A stretch of DNA of 64,000 nucleotides, taken from UBA3946 sp002385755 (GTDB lineage Bacteria > Bacillota_I > Bacilli_A > ML615J-28 > CAG-698). The stretch covers positions 62,001-126,000 of the forward strand of contig JBMNLX010000005.1 in the NCBI GenBank assembly GCA_050953085.1. Reading direction: 5' to 3'. The position numbers and the translations under genes are program-made. Below the pieces are notes generated by a model that was not told the DNA's origin, did not search any database, and saw only the letters and a list, made by a program, of their open reading frames with translations. Within the stretch, counting starts at the first letter, position 1, and every line of letters begins with the position of its first letter. Shown piece after piece: positions 43,110 through 53,100 of the stretch.

Positions 43110-44453
43110 TTATTCAGCGTCTTCTACGCTGCAAAACATCGAGTACGCGCCTTTGAAGACCAGTCGAATACTGTCGGTTACGCCCTGACGGTTTTTGGCG
43201 ACAATCAATTCCGTTTGCACGTTGCGGAATTTTCGCGTCGTATCCTCGTCGCCCTTTGCCGGCTCGCGATGCAAAAACATTACGATATCGGCGTCCTGCT
43301 CGATACTGCCCGACTCGCGCAAGTCGGAAAGAATCGGCCTCTTATTCTCGCGCTGCTCGATGAGACGCGAAAGTTGCGATAATGCCAAAACGGGAACGTC
43401 AAGCTCGCGGGACATCATTTTCAATTGTCGCGAGATTTTAGAGACTTCGTCAACGCGGTTCATCGTCCTTCTTCTCGTCGTGAGCAACTGTAAATAGTCG
43501 ATAATAACGAGATCCAGTTTCCCGTCGCGCTTGAGCTTCCGGCATACCGTGACGAGTTCCTCGACGTCGGTCGCGCCCGCTTCGTCCAAATACAGATTAA
43601 AGCGGTCAAGTTTTGTTTTTGCGGCGTAAAGCGAGGCCATTTCCGTTTCGTTAAGTTTGCCGCTCCTAATTTTATTTAGCGTTAAACCCGAATGCGAGCT
43701 GTAAAGCCGCATCAATAATTGGTCGATTCCCATCTCCAAGGAGAAAAAAGCCACGTGGGCATCCATCAGCTCGCAAGCATTTGTGGCGACGTTAAGCGCG
43801 AAAGCCGATTTCCCAATCCCGGGCCGCGCCGCGAGAATTATCAGCTCGCCTTTTTGAAAACCAAAAGTTAATTTATTCAAAGCCTTAAATCCGGTATCTA
43901 ACCCGGTCAGGGTGTCGCCCGTTTTTTGCTTGTTTCGCTCAATAATCGATAAAACTTTATCGGTCACGTTGTCGATGCGGATTAAATCGACCGTCTTGCG
44001 CTTGTTAAGCGTCTCGATGATATTGCGCTCGGCGGTATCGATTATTTCTTCAAAAGAAAGTTTGCGGTCGAGAATTTGATTCGACAGTTCCTGCATTTTG
44101 CGCAGCAACTCGCGCTCGACCGATTTTTCTTTAATAATTTGAATATAAGCCGCGACATTCGCGACCGAAGGAATGGCGTCCATAAGCTCGAATAAATACT
44201 CGCCGCCGCCCGTAGCCTCGTAAAGACCTTTCTGTTTTAAATACTCGATTACGGAACTGACGTCGATTTCTTTTTTGGCTTTGTCCAGGGCGATAATCGC
44301 GTTCATAATATTGATATTTTCCTGAAAATAAAAATCAGTGTAATCGAGTTGGCTGACCACTTCCGACACAAGGCGGTTTTCAATCAGGACCGAACCCAAC
44401 ACATAATTTTCCGCTTCTCTGCTGCTGGGAATTTGTCTTTGCATTTCCATCAT
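43110..44453 (-). CDS. dnaB: Replicative DNA helicase
   Basis: This 447-residue hexameric helicase (DnaC in Bacillus) has the N-terminal primase-binding domain (PSSREAENYVLGSVLI), Walker A LAARPGIGKSAFALN, DLVIIDYLQLL and the DLRESGSIEQDADIV arginine-finger region. It overlaps the GdpP-L9 gene by four bases and precedes prfA; gdpP-rplI-dnaC is the Bacillus order. Confidence 0.97.
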   Translation of the reverse strand: MMEMQRQIPSSREAENYVLGSVLIENRLVSEVVSQLDYTDFYFQENINIMNAIIALDKAKKEIDVSSVIEYLKQKGLYEATGGGEYLFELMDAIPSVANVAAYIQIIKEKSVERELLRKMQELSNQILDRKLSFEEIIDTAERNIIETLNKRKTVDLIRIDNVTDKVLSIIERNKQKTGDTLTGLDTGFKALNKLTFGFQKGELIILAARPGIGKSAFALNVATNACELMDAHVAFFSLEMGIDQLLMRLYSSHSGLTLNKIRSGKLNETEMASLYAAKTKLDRFNLYLDEAGATDVEELVTVCRKLKRDGKLDLVIIDYLQLLTTRRRTMNRVDEVSKISRQLKMMSRELDVPVLALSQLSRLIEQRENKRPILSDLRESGSIEQDADIVMFLHREPAKGDEDTTRKFRNVQTELIVAKNRQGVTDSIRLVFKGAYSMFCSVEDAE

Positions 44454-44896
44454 TTCTTCTCCACGACATGAATAGTCATTAGCGCCGTTACTTCTTTATG
44501 CAGTTGAATGGGGATTTCATATGTCCCCAATGAGTTTATAATTTTATCGGGCAGCATCTTGCGTTTGTCGAGAATAAGATCGTGCTGCGCCTTAAACTCA
44601 TCCGCGATTTGCTTGGTGCTGACGCTGCCGAATAATTTGCCTTCTTTCCCGACGCGAACATGAATGTGAACCGGTTTGCTTTCAATAACGGATTTCAACT
44701 CCCGCATCTCGTTAAGATGCTTTTCCATCGCCTCTTTCTCTTCCCGTTTTTTCTTTTCCAATTGCTTGATATTATCCACGGTCGCCAAAACGGCTTGATC
44801 GGTCCTGATCAAGAAATTCGCGTGACCGGCGGGAATATCTATAATGTCGCCTGCTTTCCCTTTCCCCTTAACGTCCTTCGTTAATATGATTTTCAT
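44450..44896 (-). CDS. rplI: 50S ribosomal protein L9 (C-terminal part of the fusion; probable independent start)
   Basis: The last 148 codons of the gdpP-rplI fusion encode a complete L9: N-terminal globular domain MKIILTKDVKGKGKAG, the long connecting helix and the C-terminal rRNA-binding domain ending IHVVEKK. The length matches free L9. A GGAGG at 44907-44911 is placed ten bases ahead of ATG 44896, suggesting internal initiation. An ATG at 44905 is too close to that site. Whether L9 is made free, fused or both cannot be decided from sequence. Confidence 0.6.
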   Translation of the reverse strand: MKIILTKDVKGKGKAGDIIDIPAGHANFLIRTDQAVLATVDNIKQLEKKKREEKEAMEKHLNEMRELKSVIESKPVHIHVRVGKEGKLFGSVSTKQIADEFKAQHDLILDKRKMLPDKIINSLGTYEIPIQLHKEVTALMTIHVVEKK

Positions 44897-46885
44897 CGTC
44901 GTCATACCTCCATCCTCAAGTCTTGAGAGTTTGTCAATCAGCATTTCCTTCGCCTGTTCGACCGTTACGTCTTTTATCTGGGTCGCCGCATTATTGAAAT
45001 GCCCGCCCCCGTTCAGCTGTTCCATGATTACTTGCACGTTTACTTCGTTTAAACTGCGGGCGCTGATTCCGATTTCGTTCTCGTCGATCCGCCCAATGCA
45101 GAAAGAGGCTTTAATATCATGAACGGAAATAATGTTATCGGCAATTTTCGCCAGGAAGGCTCGGGAATAAATCTCGTCGGCGGAACACGCCGCGATCGCG
45201 TATTTGCCGTCGACTATTTCCAAATTATTCAGGATTGACATCCTCTTTACATATTCCCCGAAATTCTCCCGCAAATAACGCTGGGCGCGGGGAATTTCCG
45301 CGCCGATTTTTTGGAGAACCGCGAGCACGTTGAAAGTCCGATACGATGTCCTATACATCAAATTATTGGTGTCGACAAGAATCCCCATCAACATCCAGGT
45401 CGCCTCGATCTCGCTTATTTCAATCTCGTTGGAGATATATTGAAACATTTCCGCAACGAGTTCGACGGTCGAAGACGCGGACGACTGCGAATACAAATAA
45501 TCGTAATTGGAAATCGCGTTATTGTTTCGGCGGTGGTGATCGATTATCGCTATTTTGTTTGCTGATTTATATAGCTTTTCGCTTGTTAACAACGTTTGAT
45601 ATTGACAGTCAACAATGACTAACAAAGTATCGTTCGTTATATTATCGACCGCTTTCCGCGGCGCGACGAAATAGTCCAAGATATTGATATGCTCTTTTTG
45701 GATTATGTTATGGATAGCCCTAATCGTTTCGTCAACCGACGACTCGTCAAAAACAATCTTGCTTTCCTTTTTCAAAGCGGCGACTATCTTATGAATGGCA
45801 AGGCAAGACCCGAAAGCGTCGGCGTCCATATCCTTATGCGACATGATTAAAACGTCGCGGGAATGTTTTATCATATCCGCAAGCATTTCCGCCTTCACCC
45901 GAACGAAGATCGGCGATCTTGTTTCAAGCGAAGTCGTTTTCGCCCCGAAATAATGGATCTGATTATCAATGAGGACAACGCCCTGGTTACCGCCGCGATT
46001 AAGCGCCAACTCCAGCTGCTCTTCCGCCAATTCCACCAATCTGGTAATCCCGTCGTCCTTGCAGGCAATACCCAAAGACGCGGTAATCCGTAGGTCTTCT
46101 TTCTGGCAGTAATTTTGAATATCGTCAAGAACGCTAAATTTATCGTCCATTAATTCCCGCAACTGCGCAAAAGTCATAAACAACAAATACCGCGCTTCGC
46201 TTAAGCCGCGCAGATAGATGTCGTGTTTGTTGCTCCAATCGCTCAACAAACCGATAAGATTACTCATTTGCATGGCCCTTTCCTGCGCGTCAAGGGCCGT
46301 CAAAGCCGTGTCCAAGTTATCAAGGTTTAAAAAACCGACGGCGAGCAATGAGCGCCTGTATTTTTGTTGCAAGTCTTTTAGGTCGGTCTGGTCCAGAAAA
46401 TACAAGATATTATGATCGCTAATGACATTGCATCGATAATGACGGCCATAAATAGTCATTTCAAAATTTTCTTCGCCGTTAATTTTATCAAATAACTCGG
46501 GGTTAATAATCTCGATTTTCCGGTCGACAAGCGGGCTCATGAATATTTCCTTCGCGTAAGCGTTAGCCCATTCGATGACTTTCTCCTCGTTATAAATAAT
46601 AATGCCGATCGGGAGATGATTAAAGGCGTACTCGCCGGCTTTTTTCACCCGGTATGAGATCAAATTCCACAGTTTAAGCCGGTTTTCCAACCAGCGCAAT
46701 CGTTTTATATTCCTGTTCGCCTTGCCTATCATGTAAAAATACGTCAATGACGCGACGATTACGGACAGCGAAATATAGGAAATTGAGACGTGGAAATTTT
46801 CATCTATAAAAGAATAGACAAAGAGAAAGGTTGCCAAGCAAAATAATACTATGATGATTTTTTGAATAGGCAGTTTCATTTTCAT
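44450..46885 (-). CDS. gdpP: GdpP-type c-di-AMP phosphodiesterase fused in frame to ribosomal protein L9
   Basis: An 811-residue product joins two proteins normally encoded separately. Residues ~1-660 are GdpP: two membrane helices, a PAS-like domain, a degenerate GGDEF domain, and DHH/DHHA1 with SHKDMDADAFGS, IIDHHRR and GGGHFNNAA, which hydrolyse c-di-AMP. The last 148 residues are full-length L9 (MKIILTKDVKGKGKAGDI onward). No stop lies between them, but GGAGG sits ten bases before the internal ATG at 44896, so free L9 is probably made too. Fusions of this kind are annotated in Mollicutes and relatives. GGTGATAACTT precedes the first ATG. Confidence 0.92.
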   Translation of the reverse strand: MKMKLPIQKIIIVLFCLATFLFVYSFIDENFHVSISYISLSVIVASLTYFYMIGKANRNIKRLRWLENRLKLWNLISYRVKKAGEYAFNHLPIGIIIYNEEKVIEWANAYAKEIFMSPLVDRKIEIINPELFDKINGEENFEMTIYGRHYRCNVISDHNILYFLDQTDLKDLQQKYRRSLLAVGFLNLDNLDTALTALDAQERAMQMSNLIGLLSDWSNKHDIYLRGLSEARYLLFMTFAQLRELMDDKFSVLDDIQNYCQKEDLRITASLGIACKDDGITRLVELAEEQLELALNRGGNQGVVLIDNQIHYFGAKTTSLETRSPIFVRVKAEMLADMIKHSRDVLIMSHKDMDADAFGSCLAIHKIVAALKKESKIVFDESSVDETIRAIHNIIQKEHINILDYFVAPRKAVDNITNDTLLVIVDCQYQTLLTSEKLYKSANKIAIIDHHRRNNNAISNYDYLYSQSSASSTVELVAEMFQYISNEIEISEIEATWMLMGILVDTNNLMYRTSYRTFNVLAVLQKIGAEIPRAQRYLRENFGEYVKRMSILNNLEIVDGKYAIAACSADEIYSRAFLAKIADNIISVHDIKASFCIGRIDENEIGISARSLNEVNVQVIMEQLNGGGHFNNAATQIKDVTVEQAKEMLIDKLSRLEDGGMTTMKIILTKDVKGKGKAGDIIDIPAGHANFLIRTDQAVLATVDNIKQLEKKKREEKEAMEKHLNEMRELKSVIESKPVHIHVRVGKEGKLFGSVSTKQIADEFKAQHDLILDKRKMLPDKIINSLGTYEIPIQLHKEVTALMTIHVVEKK

Positions 46886-46983
46886 AAGTTATCACCGCTG
46901 TTTTATAAATATTATAACACAATCGAAATAAAAAATAAAACAATATCCGGGCAAAAATAGACAACATATCGATTATTATCATA

Positions 46984-47015
46984 AAAAAACCATAGTTCAA
47001 GCCTATGGTTTTTTT
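46984..47015 (-). terminator. Terminator of the NlpC/P60 lipoprotein gene
   Basis: Perfect 12-base arms AAAAAACCATAG (46984-46995) and CTATGGTTTTTT (47003-47014) with T-run on both strands, overlapping the stop codon. Confidence 0.8.
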
Positions 47016-48978
47016 AATACAATTTCAAATAAGCGATAATATTACCGCTGAAAGTTCTGAATTGTTGGACGACACACTTGTTGTGGCCGGAAGTGGTGTT
47101 GTGAAAAATGTAGGCGTTACCGCTATCGTCATCGCCGATATACATCATCACGTGGCCCTTAGCGAATATCAAAGCCCCCGGACGCAAATTGTTCTTAATG
47201 AAATTCTCGTTGATATTCCCGCTTTGCGAATATTGGGGAATCGAGCGTTGTTGTGTGGTGTTGCGCGGCATTTTAAACCCGAAACACGAATAAATGGCGT
47301 TTTGCGTCGACGAGCAATCGCGGCCGGTAATATACGCGTCGCCCCAACTGTAAGGACTGTTCAGCATTTTAAACGCTTGATATAAGACATTCCGGAGCGT
47401 GTACGGCAAATACCCGTCATGCACTTCCTCCTCGTTTTTGGCGACGGCAACTTGGCGAAGAACCAATCCGCCTTCATCATCGCGCCGCGGCATCAGAACG
47501 ACATATTCGTCCTCGTTTTCGGATAGATAAGGGAGCGCCTGACCCATCCTGACACGCTGCGAACCAATCGTGAGAACATTGGCGACAACAACGATAAATC
47601 TTTCGGCGTCAAGGAACGCTCGCATTTCCTCGCGATTGCACACCCCGATCTTCGCGGCTTCAACCCAGCCGTAATAATTCGTCGCCTGGACAAAAAACCA
47701 CTTTCCATCATTGGTTTCGTGATAGATTACAACTCCTTCTCCAACATTTAAGCCGGTCTCCTGAAAATAGTCCTGCGTCCGGGAATACGCGTAATAGTTG
47801 GTCGGAAAGCTGCGCACCGCGGCGAACTCGGTTATAATCCCGTAACGCGCCAAGACCGTCGCCGGGATCGCGTCCATATTCCGGTATTCTTTTATTTCAT
47901 CTTTTTCAAGCTCTGATAACGCCTTGCCGTCAGGCCGGTAAACGGACCTAGAGTCGATTATTTCATTATAGGCATTTATTTTTTGCTTTACTTCCGCGCC
48001 GGGCGCGGTTTCCGGGGACGCGAGCAAATTGACGACTTTGGTAAGGTGATTGTTATTATAAATATTTTGATTGTATTGGCTAATTTCCGACGGGGTGAAA
48101 ATGACCTCGTCCGGGTCATACTCGGGAGAAAGGCGCTCAATCCAATATTCCGGATCCTCTACCGTATAATTTCTCGGCTTGACAACTATTAAGATGCTCG
48201 CGGTCACCGTCTCGTCGGAGGCCAACGCGGCCGTAAGCGCGGTCTCGCCCGCCTTTAAACCCGTAACGGTTAATTCGTCAACTTCCGCGATTCCTGCGAC
48301 GCTGAAAGAAAATATTATTTCCGTTAAATCCGGTATCCCTTCGGTAATCAAAGGTAAAAAGGCGCTCTCACCCGCTTCGATCTCAAGTTTAGACTTAAAA
48401 AAAGAAAGACTCTTTTCCTCCTCGACAAATACCGCGATTTCTGAAAAAACGGAATTGTCAAAGACATAATAGGCCGTTATTATAACCTCGCCGGTTTTCT
48501 GCGCGATAATCTCCTCATCATCGAAAAAAACGATCCCTTCGGCGCTTAAAAGGAAAGCCAGTTCCTCAAATCCGGCGATGTTTTCATACTCAAGCGGAAG
48601 CGGCGCGCGCTCGCCGACCGTCAAAACGATGCTTTCCCTGGTAAACTTCACGCGCGGCCGGCCAATAACCTCGATCGTGACCTTATCAAATATTGTTTCA
48701 TTTTTCACGTAACTTACTGTCAAGACGGTTGTTCCCGGCGCCAGGCCAAGAATCGTGAATCCTTCCGCTCTCGCGATACTTTCGTCGCTAAACGCGTGCT
48801 CGATTTCATCCTTGCCGATGCCGGTTAATTGATAAGCGAGCGTATAGGTCTCGCCCACTTCGATTTGCACGCGAGATTCCGTTATGGCGATTTTTTTCTC
48901 ATCGCTTTTGCCTAAGCATCCCGAAAAACATAGCACAATTATAAACAGAATAATAATACGCCTAATTTTTCTTCCCAT
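47014..48978 (-). CDS. Lipoprotein with Big_2-like domains, SH3 and NlpC/P60 peptidase
   Basis: A 654-residue lipoprotein (lipobox FSGC, Cys21). Three Ig-like repeats cover about residues 30-270 (ALAP-G-TTVLTV, GLKAGETALTA style). A linker and an SH3-like region follow (GEGVVIYHETNDGKWFFVQA). The C-terminal NlpC/P60 domain has the catalytic Cys in TGRDCSSTQNAIYS, His in FAKGHVMMYIG and a third residue in IFHNTTSG. Such enzymes cut gamma-D-Glu to diamino-acid bonds in wall peptides, similar to YkfC. GAGGAGA precedes the ATG. The wall-remodelling role is family-based. Confidence 0.88.
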   Translation of the reverse strand: MGRKIRRIIILFIIVLCFSGCLGKSDEKKIAITESRVQIEVGETYTLAYQLTGIGKDEIEHAFSDESIARAEGFTILGLAPGTTVLTVSYVKNETIFDKVTIEVIGRPRVKFTRESIVLTVGERAPLPLEYENIAGFEELAFLLSAEGIVFFDDEEIIAQKTGEVIITAYYVFDNSVFSEIAVFVEEEKSLSFFKSKLEIEAGESAFLPLITEGIPDLTEIIFSFSVAGIAEVDELTVTGLKAGETALTAALASDETVTASILIVVKPRNYTVEDPEYWIERLSPEYDPDEVIFTPSEISQYNQNIYNNNHLTKVVNLLASPETAPGAEVKQKINAYNEIIDSRSVYRPDGKALSELEKDEIKEYRNMDAIPATVLARYGIITEFAAVRSFPTNYYAYSRTQDYFQETGLNVGEGVVIYHETNDGKWFFVQATNYYGWVEAAKIGVCNREEMRAFLDAERFIVVVANVLTIGSQRVRMGQALPYLSENEDEYVVLMPRRDDEGGLVLRQVAVAKNEEEVHDGYLPYTLRNVLYQAFKMLNSPYSWGDAYITGRDCSSTQNAIYSCFGFKMPRNTTQQRSIPQYSQSGNINENFIKNNLRPGALIFAKGHVMMYIGDDDSGNAYIFHNTTSGHNKCVVQQFRTFSGNIIAYLKLY

Positions 48979-49000
48979 CGTTCTCTCCTCATATTAATAA

Positions 49001-49031
49001 AAAACCATAGAAACATTTAATCTATGGTTTT
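49001..49031 (-). terminator. Terminator of the rpsF-ssb-rpsR operon
   Basis: Perfect 11-base arms AAAACCATAGA (49001-49011) and TCTATGGTTTT (49021-49031), with TTTTTT on the minus strand. The hairpin shares the CCATAG core with the next terminator at 46984. Confidence 0.8.
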
Positions 49032-49040
49032 GTTATTCCT

Positions 49041-49262
49041 TTATTCCTTTACAAAAGGCAATAAGGCCATATGCCGCGCTCTTTTGATAGCTACCGCCAA
49101 TTGTCTTTGATATTTGGCTTTCGTTCCGGTAACCCGGCGCGGGAGAATTTTACCGCGATCGGAAACAAACCTTCTTAATAATTCGTAATCTTTCCAATCG
49201 ATATGTTCTATTTTATTCTCGGTAAAATAACAGACTTTTTTTCGCCTGCGATAACCTGACAT
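49041..49262 (-). CDS. rpsR: 30S ribosomal protein S18
   Basis: A 73-residue S18 with RRRKKVCYFTENKIEHIDWKDYE, RRFVSDRGKILPRRVTG and YQRQLAVAIKRARHMALLPF. S18 forms the platform heterodimer with S6, encoded two genes upstream. AGGAGG precedes the ATG. Operon order rpsF-ssb-rpsR is conserved across Firmicutes. Confidence 0.97.
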   Translation of the reverse strand: MSGYRRRKKVCYFTENKIEHIDWKDYELLRRFVSDRGKILPRRVTGTKAKYQRQLAVAIKRARHMALLPFVKE

Positions 49263-49277
49263 ATTAATCTAACCTCC

Positions 49278-49775
49278 TTAAAATGGCAAATCGTCGTTGG
49301 AAACATTAAAATCGCTTCTAATGTCCTCAAACGGGCTCTTCTCTTCTTTTTTACTTTTTTCTTTATCGTAACTACCTCTATCGTATTGTCGATAATCATC
49401 AGGGACATCATATGGGCTGACGTCATTGTATTCCGAATAATAGTCGCCGCCGCGAGCTGACTTCGGTTCCAAAAACTGAACGTTGTCACAAACGACTTCG
49501 GTGATGAAACGGCGGACGCCGTTCGGGTCGTCATAACTGCGCGTCTGCAACGAGCCCTCAACGCCGACTAAATTGCCTTTGCGTTGATAGCGAGCCAAGT
49601 TTTCTGCTTGATTGCGCCAAGCCACGCAGTTGATAAAATCAGTTTGTCTTTCCCCGGCTTTGTTTACGTAAGTGCGGTTTATGGCAACCGTAAACAAGAC
49701 GAAGGGGATGTCGCTGGACGTTCTCCTTAACTCAGGATCCTTGGTCAATCTGCCAACCAATATAACTTTATTCAC
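49278..49775 (-). CDS. ssb: Single-stranded DNA-binding protein
   Basis: A 165-residue SSB with the OB-fold start NKVILVGRLTKDPELR, the central FINCVAWRNQAENLARY and VEGSLQTRSYDD, then a Tyr/Asp/Ser-rich flexible tail ending in DDLPF, the tip that binds RecO, PriA and other partners. The start is GTG at 49775. It sits between rpsF and rpsR, in the standard arrangement. The natural-competence genes elsewhere in the window may use SSB for incoming DNA. Confidence 0.96.
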   Translation of the reverse strand: MNKVILVGRLTKDPELRRTSSDIPFVLFTVAINRTYVNKAGERQTDFINCVAWRNQAENLARYQRKGNLVGVEGSLQTRSYDDPNGVRRFITEVVCDNVQFLEPKSARGGDYYSEYNDVSPYDVPDDYRQYDRGSYDKEKSKKEEKSPFEDIRSDFNVSNDDLPF

Positions 49776-49782
49776 TTGCCCA

Positions 49783-50067
49783 TCACTGCTCCTTAACTAT
49801 GATATGCCGAAGAACGTCTTCCCGGATGTTACATATCCGGTCGTATTCCGCTACGGCTTCAGGCGTGGCCTCGGCTTTAAAAACGACATAATAGCCTTTT
49901 CTCAAGTCCTGGATTTCGTATGCCAGGTCCTTCATTCCCCAAACGTCGACGGCGGTTAATTTGCTTCCGTGATCGGTAAATATCTTTTCGATTTCCTCAA
50001 TCAAAGCCTTATAACCGTCCTCGTCTAAATCCGGGCGAACGATAAACATGCCTTCGTATTTTCTCAT
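49783..50067 (-). CDS. rpsF: 30S ribosomal protein S6
   Basis: A 94-residue S6 beginning MRKYEGMFIVRPDLDED, with GMKDLAYEIQDLRKGYYVVF and ending NIREDVLRHIIVKEQ. The ATG at 50067 follows GGAGGTG by about six bases; upstream in-frame codons are unnecessary. It opens the rpsF-ssb-rpsR operon behind a good SigA promoter. Confidence 0.96.
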   Translation of the reverse strand: MRKYEGMFIVRPDLDEDGYKALIEEIEKIFTDHGSKLTAVDVWGMKDLAYEIQDLRKGYYVVFKAEATPEAVAEYDRICNIREDVLRHIIVKEQ

Positions 50068-50134
50068 TTGCTGCACCTCCTTATGGTCTGTTGGCTTCAT
50101 GCGAAGCAAGGATTTATTTTTTTATAACCAAGAT
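50068..50134 (-). promoter_or_regulatory. rpsF leader with a hairpin next to the Shine-Dalgarno
   Basis: The leader contains GCTTC-GCAT-GAAGC (plus coordinates 50094-50107), and outer bases CCTT could pair with the AAGG of the ribosome-binding site. S6:S18 autoregulatory leaders occur here in many bacteria, but I do not see the expected conserved motif clearly. Confidence 0.3.
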
Positions 50135-50163
50135 ATTATACTACATTATAGTCAATATGTAAA
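50135..50163 (-). promoter_or_regulatory. SigA promoter of rpsF-ssb-rpsR
   Basis: On the minus strand TTTACA (50158-50163), 17-base spacer, TATAAT (50135-50140). It lies immediately past the P-type ATPase stop codon. Confidence 0.75.
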
Positions 50164-50166
50164 GAA

Positions 50167-53100
50167 TTATTCTGGAGCGATTCTCAATTTTTTGAAAGAA
50201 TTCGAGATTAGGAGCATTAACGGGATCACGAAATGAATCAATAATAATGTCACGAGAATCTCCTTTATCATTAACGCGCCTTCGGCTTTGACCGCGGTGG
50301 TAACGCCGTTAAGTTGCCAATAGCCTCCCCGGCTTATCGAAAGCGTCGGTTCAACGTAATCGGTTGCGACGTCACCGTCGGTTATTTTTCTCGCCTTTAA
50401 GGAAGTGCGCTCGCCGTTAATCGCCCAATACCCGCTCGGGTCGATCGTCAATTCAATTTGATCGCCGAGGCCCGCGGGAATATCCGTCTCGATATCATTG
50501 ATGGTGAATTTGCCGTCCTTTATCGCCACAACCGGGATTTCATATTCATCCGGGTTGGCGGGCAATTTTACCGCTTTCGCCGTTGTTTCGCGGCCGTTAA
50601 GCCACCAAAAGCCGCCGGAGACATTAAAAACTAATTCGTCGACGCTGCTATGAATGATAGTCGGATGACCGTCGATAACCCAATGATTATCGATAATCGT
50701 GATTTCGGGGCGACGATAACCCTCTGCCGCTGCGGTGTAGGTTATCCCGGGAACCCGGAACGCTTTAACGTTCGTCTTTTGACCGTTAATATGCCAATAC
50801 TTATTGACAACGTCAAGCACGAGACGGTTTTCCTCGAAAGCGTTAATCGACGTTTTCACGCCGTTTAAACACCAGTAATAATCGCCGTTGAGAGTAATAT
50901 TGGGGGTAAGGTAAGTTCCGTTGGACAAATTCTCGACTATCGGCATTTCAATCGCCCGTATCGTCGTCGCCTTGCCGTTGAGAGACCAATTATTGTGTTC
51001 GTTCACTTCCAGGATAATATCCTTGGAAAGCTCGTCGATATTTCTATAATAACTTAGGTCAAGCCGCGCGAATTTAACCGGCAATAAATTAAATCCCATC
51101 AAAAAGCAACATATGACCATCGCTGCGAAAATGACTTTCCTAACCCAGTTAAACGGGTGGGAGACTTGAAACAAAACGAATAACATGACCGCCGTCGTTA
51201 CCACCGTCGCAATCGTCGTATACACGGCGTTGTTGTGTTGTAACGACTCGAATCCCGGGGTAATGCGAAGGAAACTTAAAATGAGATGCAAAATCACGAT
51301 TGTGAGAGCCCCGGGCAGCGTCGATTTAATAACGTTCGATAAAAACTTACCCTTGACAATCTGCCGGTTGCGTTGCAGCGCCAGATACATCGACGGGAAC
51401 CCGAGCACAAACCATTCGATCATGTATAAATGCTTGGCCGTGAACGGATAAGTTATGCTAATCGGGCCCTTCTGCATTCCCAAGATAATATACATTATCG
51501 TGAGCAATATCGCGAACATCGTCTTAACGAGAAAGAGCGTCGATGTTTTTTGAATATTATTAATGACTCGCCGGCCCTCGATGACGACTTCGGGCATGCT
51601 GGAAAAAGTGGAATTAACCAAAACCAGATGCGACGCGTAACGGACGGCGTCGCTCCCCGAAGCCATGGCGATACTGCAATCAGCTTCCTTGAGCGCCAAT
51701 ATGTCGTTAACCCCGTCGCCGGTCATCGCTACGGTTTTATCGTGCTCTTTTAGGGTTTGAACAATAACTCTTTTTTGTTGGGGGCTGACCCGGCCGAAAA
51801 CCGTGTAGTCAAATACGATCTCGCGGACTTCGTCGTCGGTCATCCCCGCCAGGCTGACATATCGTTCGGCGCCTTCGACGCCGACCCGCATCGCGATCTG
51901 CGATACCGTTACGGGGTTGTCTCCCGATATAATCTTGATATCAACATTGTTTTGCTTGAAGAAATCAATCGTGTCGGCCGCGTCTTCGCGGATATGGTCA
52001 TGCAACACAATCAACGCGAGCGGTCTTGCGTTGCGGGGAATATCGTCGCCTTTTACCTGCGCGGTGACATGTCCCAAAACCAACACGCGGCCGCCTTCGC
52101 TCGCGAATCTCTCGACCCTTTCTTTAACGGAGTCATAGTATTGATTCAACACGAATTCCGGCGCCCCGAGATAAAAGGTTCCCTGCTCGCCAAAAACAAC
52201 GCCGCTGAATTTGCGTTTGGACGAAAACGGGATGACCCGCGTCGGTTCCAAAACATTGTTTTTATCAAAGAAACGGATCAAGGCTTCCGAAGTCGGGTTT
52301 GTGTCTTGAAACGCGTTCATCATCGAACCGACTATCTCGCGGATAGTATAGTCGGTATAGTTTTTCAGTTCTATGCAGTCGAACACACGCATCGATCCGT
52401 CGGTTATCGTCCCGGTTTTGTCAAGACACAAAACGTTGGCTCTGGCAAGCATCTCGATGCAATATAATTCCTGGACCAATGTCTTTCGTTTTCCCAGCCG
52501 GATTACGCCGTAAAACAACGAAACGCTGGTGAGAAGGAACAACCCCGCGGGAATCATCGCTAAAACGGAGCTTCCGGCCCTGATTAAGCCGTCTCGGCTT
52601 AATATTGACAGGAAATCCTTCGGCATCCCGTTGGTCGTCGTTATGTATGTTAACACGGCCAAGGGTAAAATAATTATGGAAACAAATTTAATAATAATAT
52701 TCAACGAACGCAATAACTGCGATTTGGGTTTTTGATAAACCCTGGCGTCTTTAGCCAGTTTTTCGATATAATTATCCTTGCCGACTTTATCGATCCTGGC
52801 CACCGCGGCGCCGCTAATAATAAAACTTCCCGAAAACAACTCGTCGCCCACGCTCTTGACAATCGCGTCGGATTCTCCGGTCAAGAGCGATTCATTAACC
52901 TCGATCGTTCCTTCCAGTATAACGCTATCGGCGCAGATTTGTTTCCCGGGAGTATAAAAAACGATATCGTCAAGCACGACTTCGTCGACGGGAATTTCCA
53001 CTTTATCGCCGTCGCGAATAACGGTGGTCGTCGGCGCCGACATCAAGGATAATTTATCAACCAATAATTTTGCCTTGATCTCCTGGTAAAGCCCGATTAA

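Noticed and set aside
50068..50134. S6:S18-binding leader (ribosomal protein autoregulation)
   Set aside because: A hairpin is present but I could not identify the conserved motif; kept only as a low-confidence leader feature.
50283..51010. Tandem array considered as a possible CRISPR or DNA-level satellite
   Set aside because: The periodicity is at the protein level; codons differ between units and spacing alternates, all inside one open frame.
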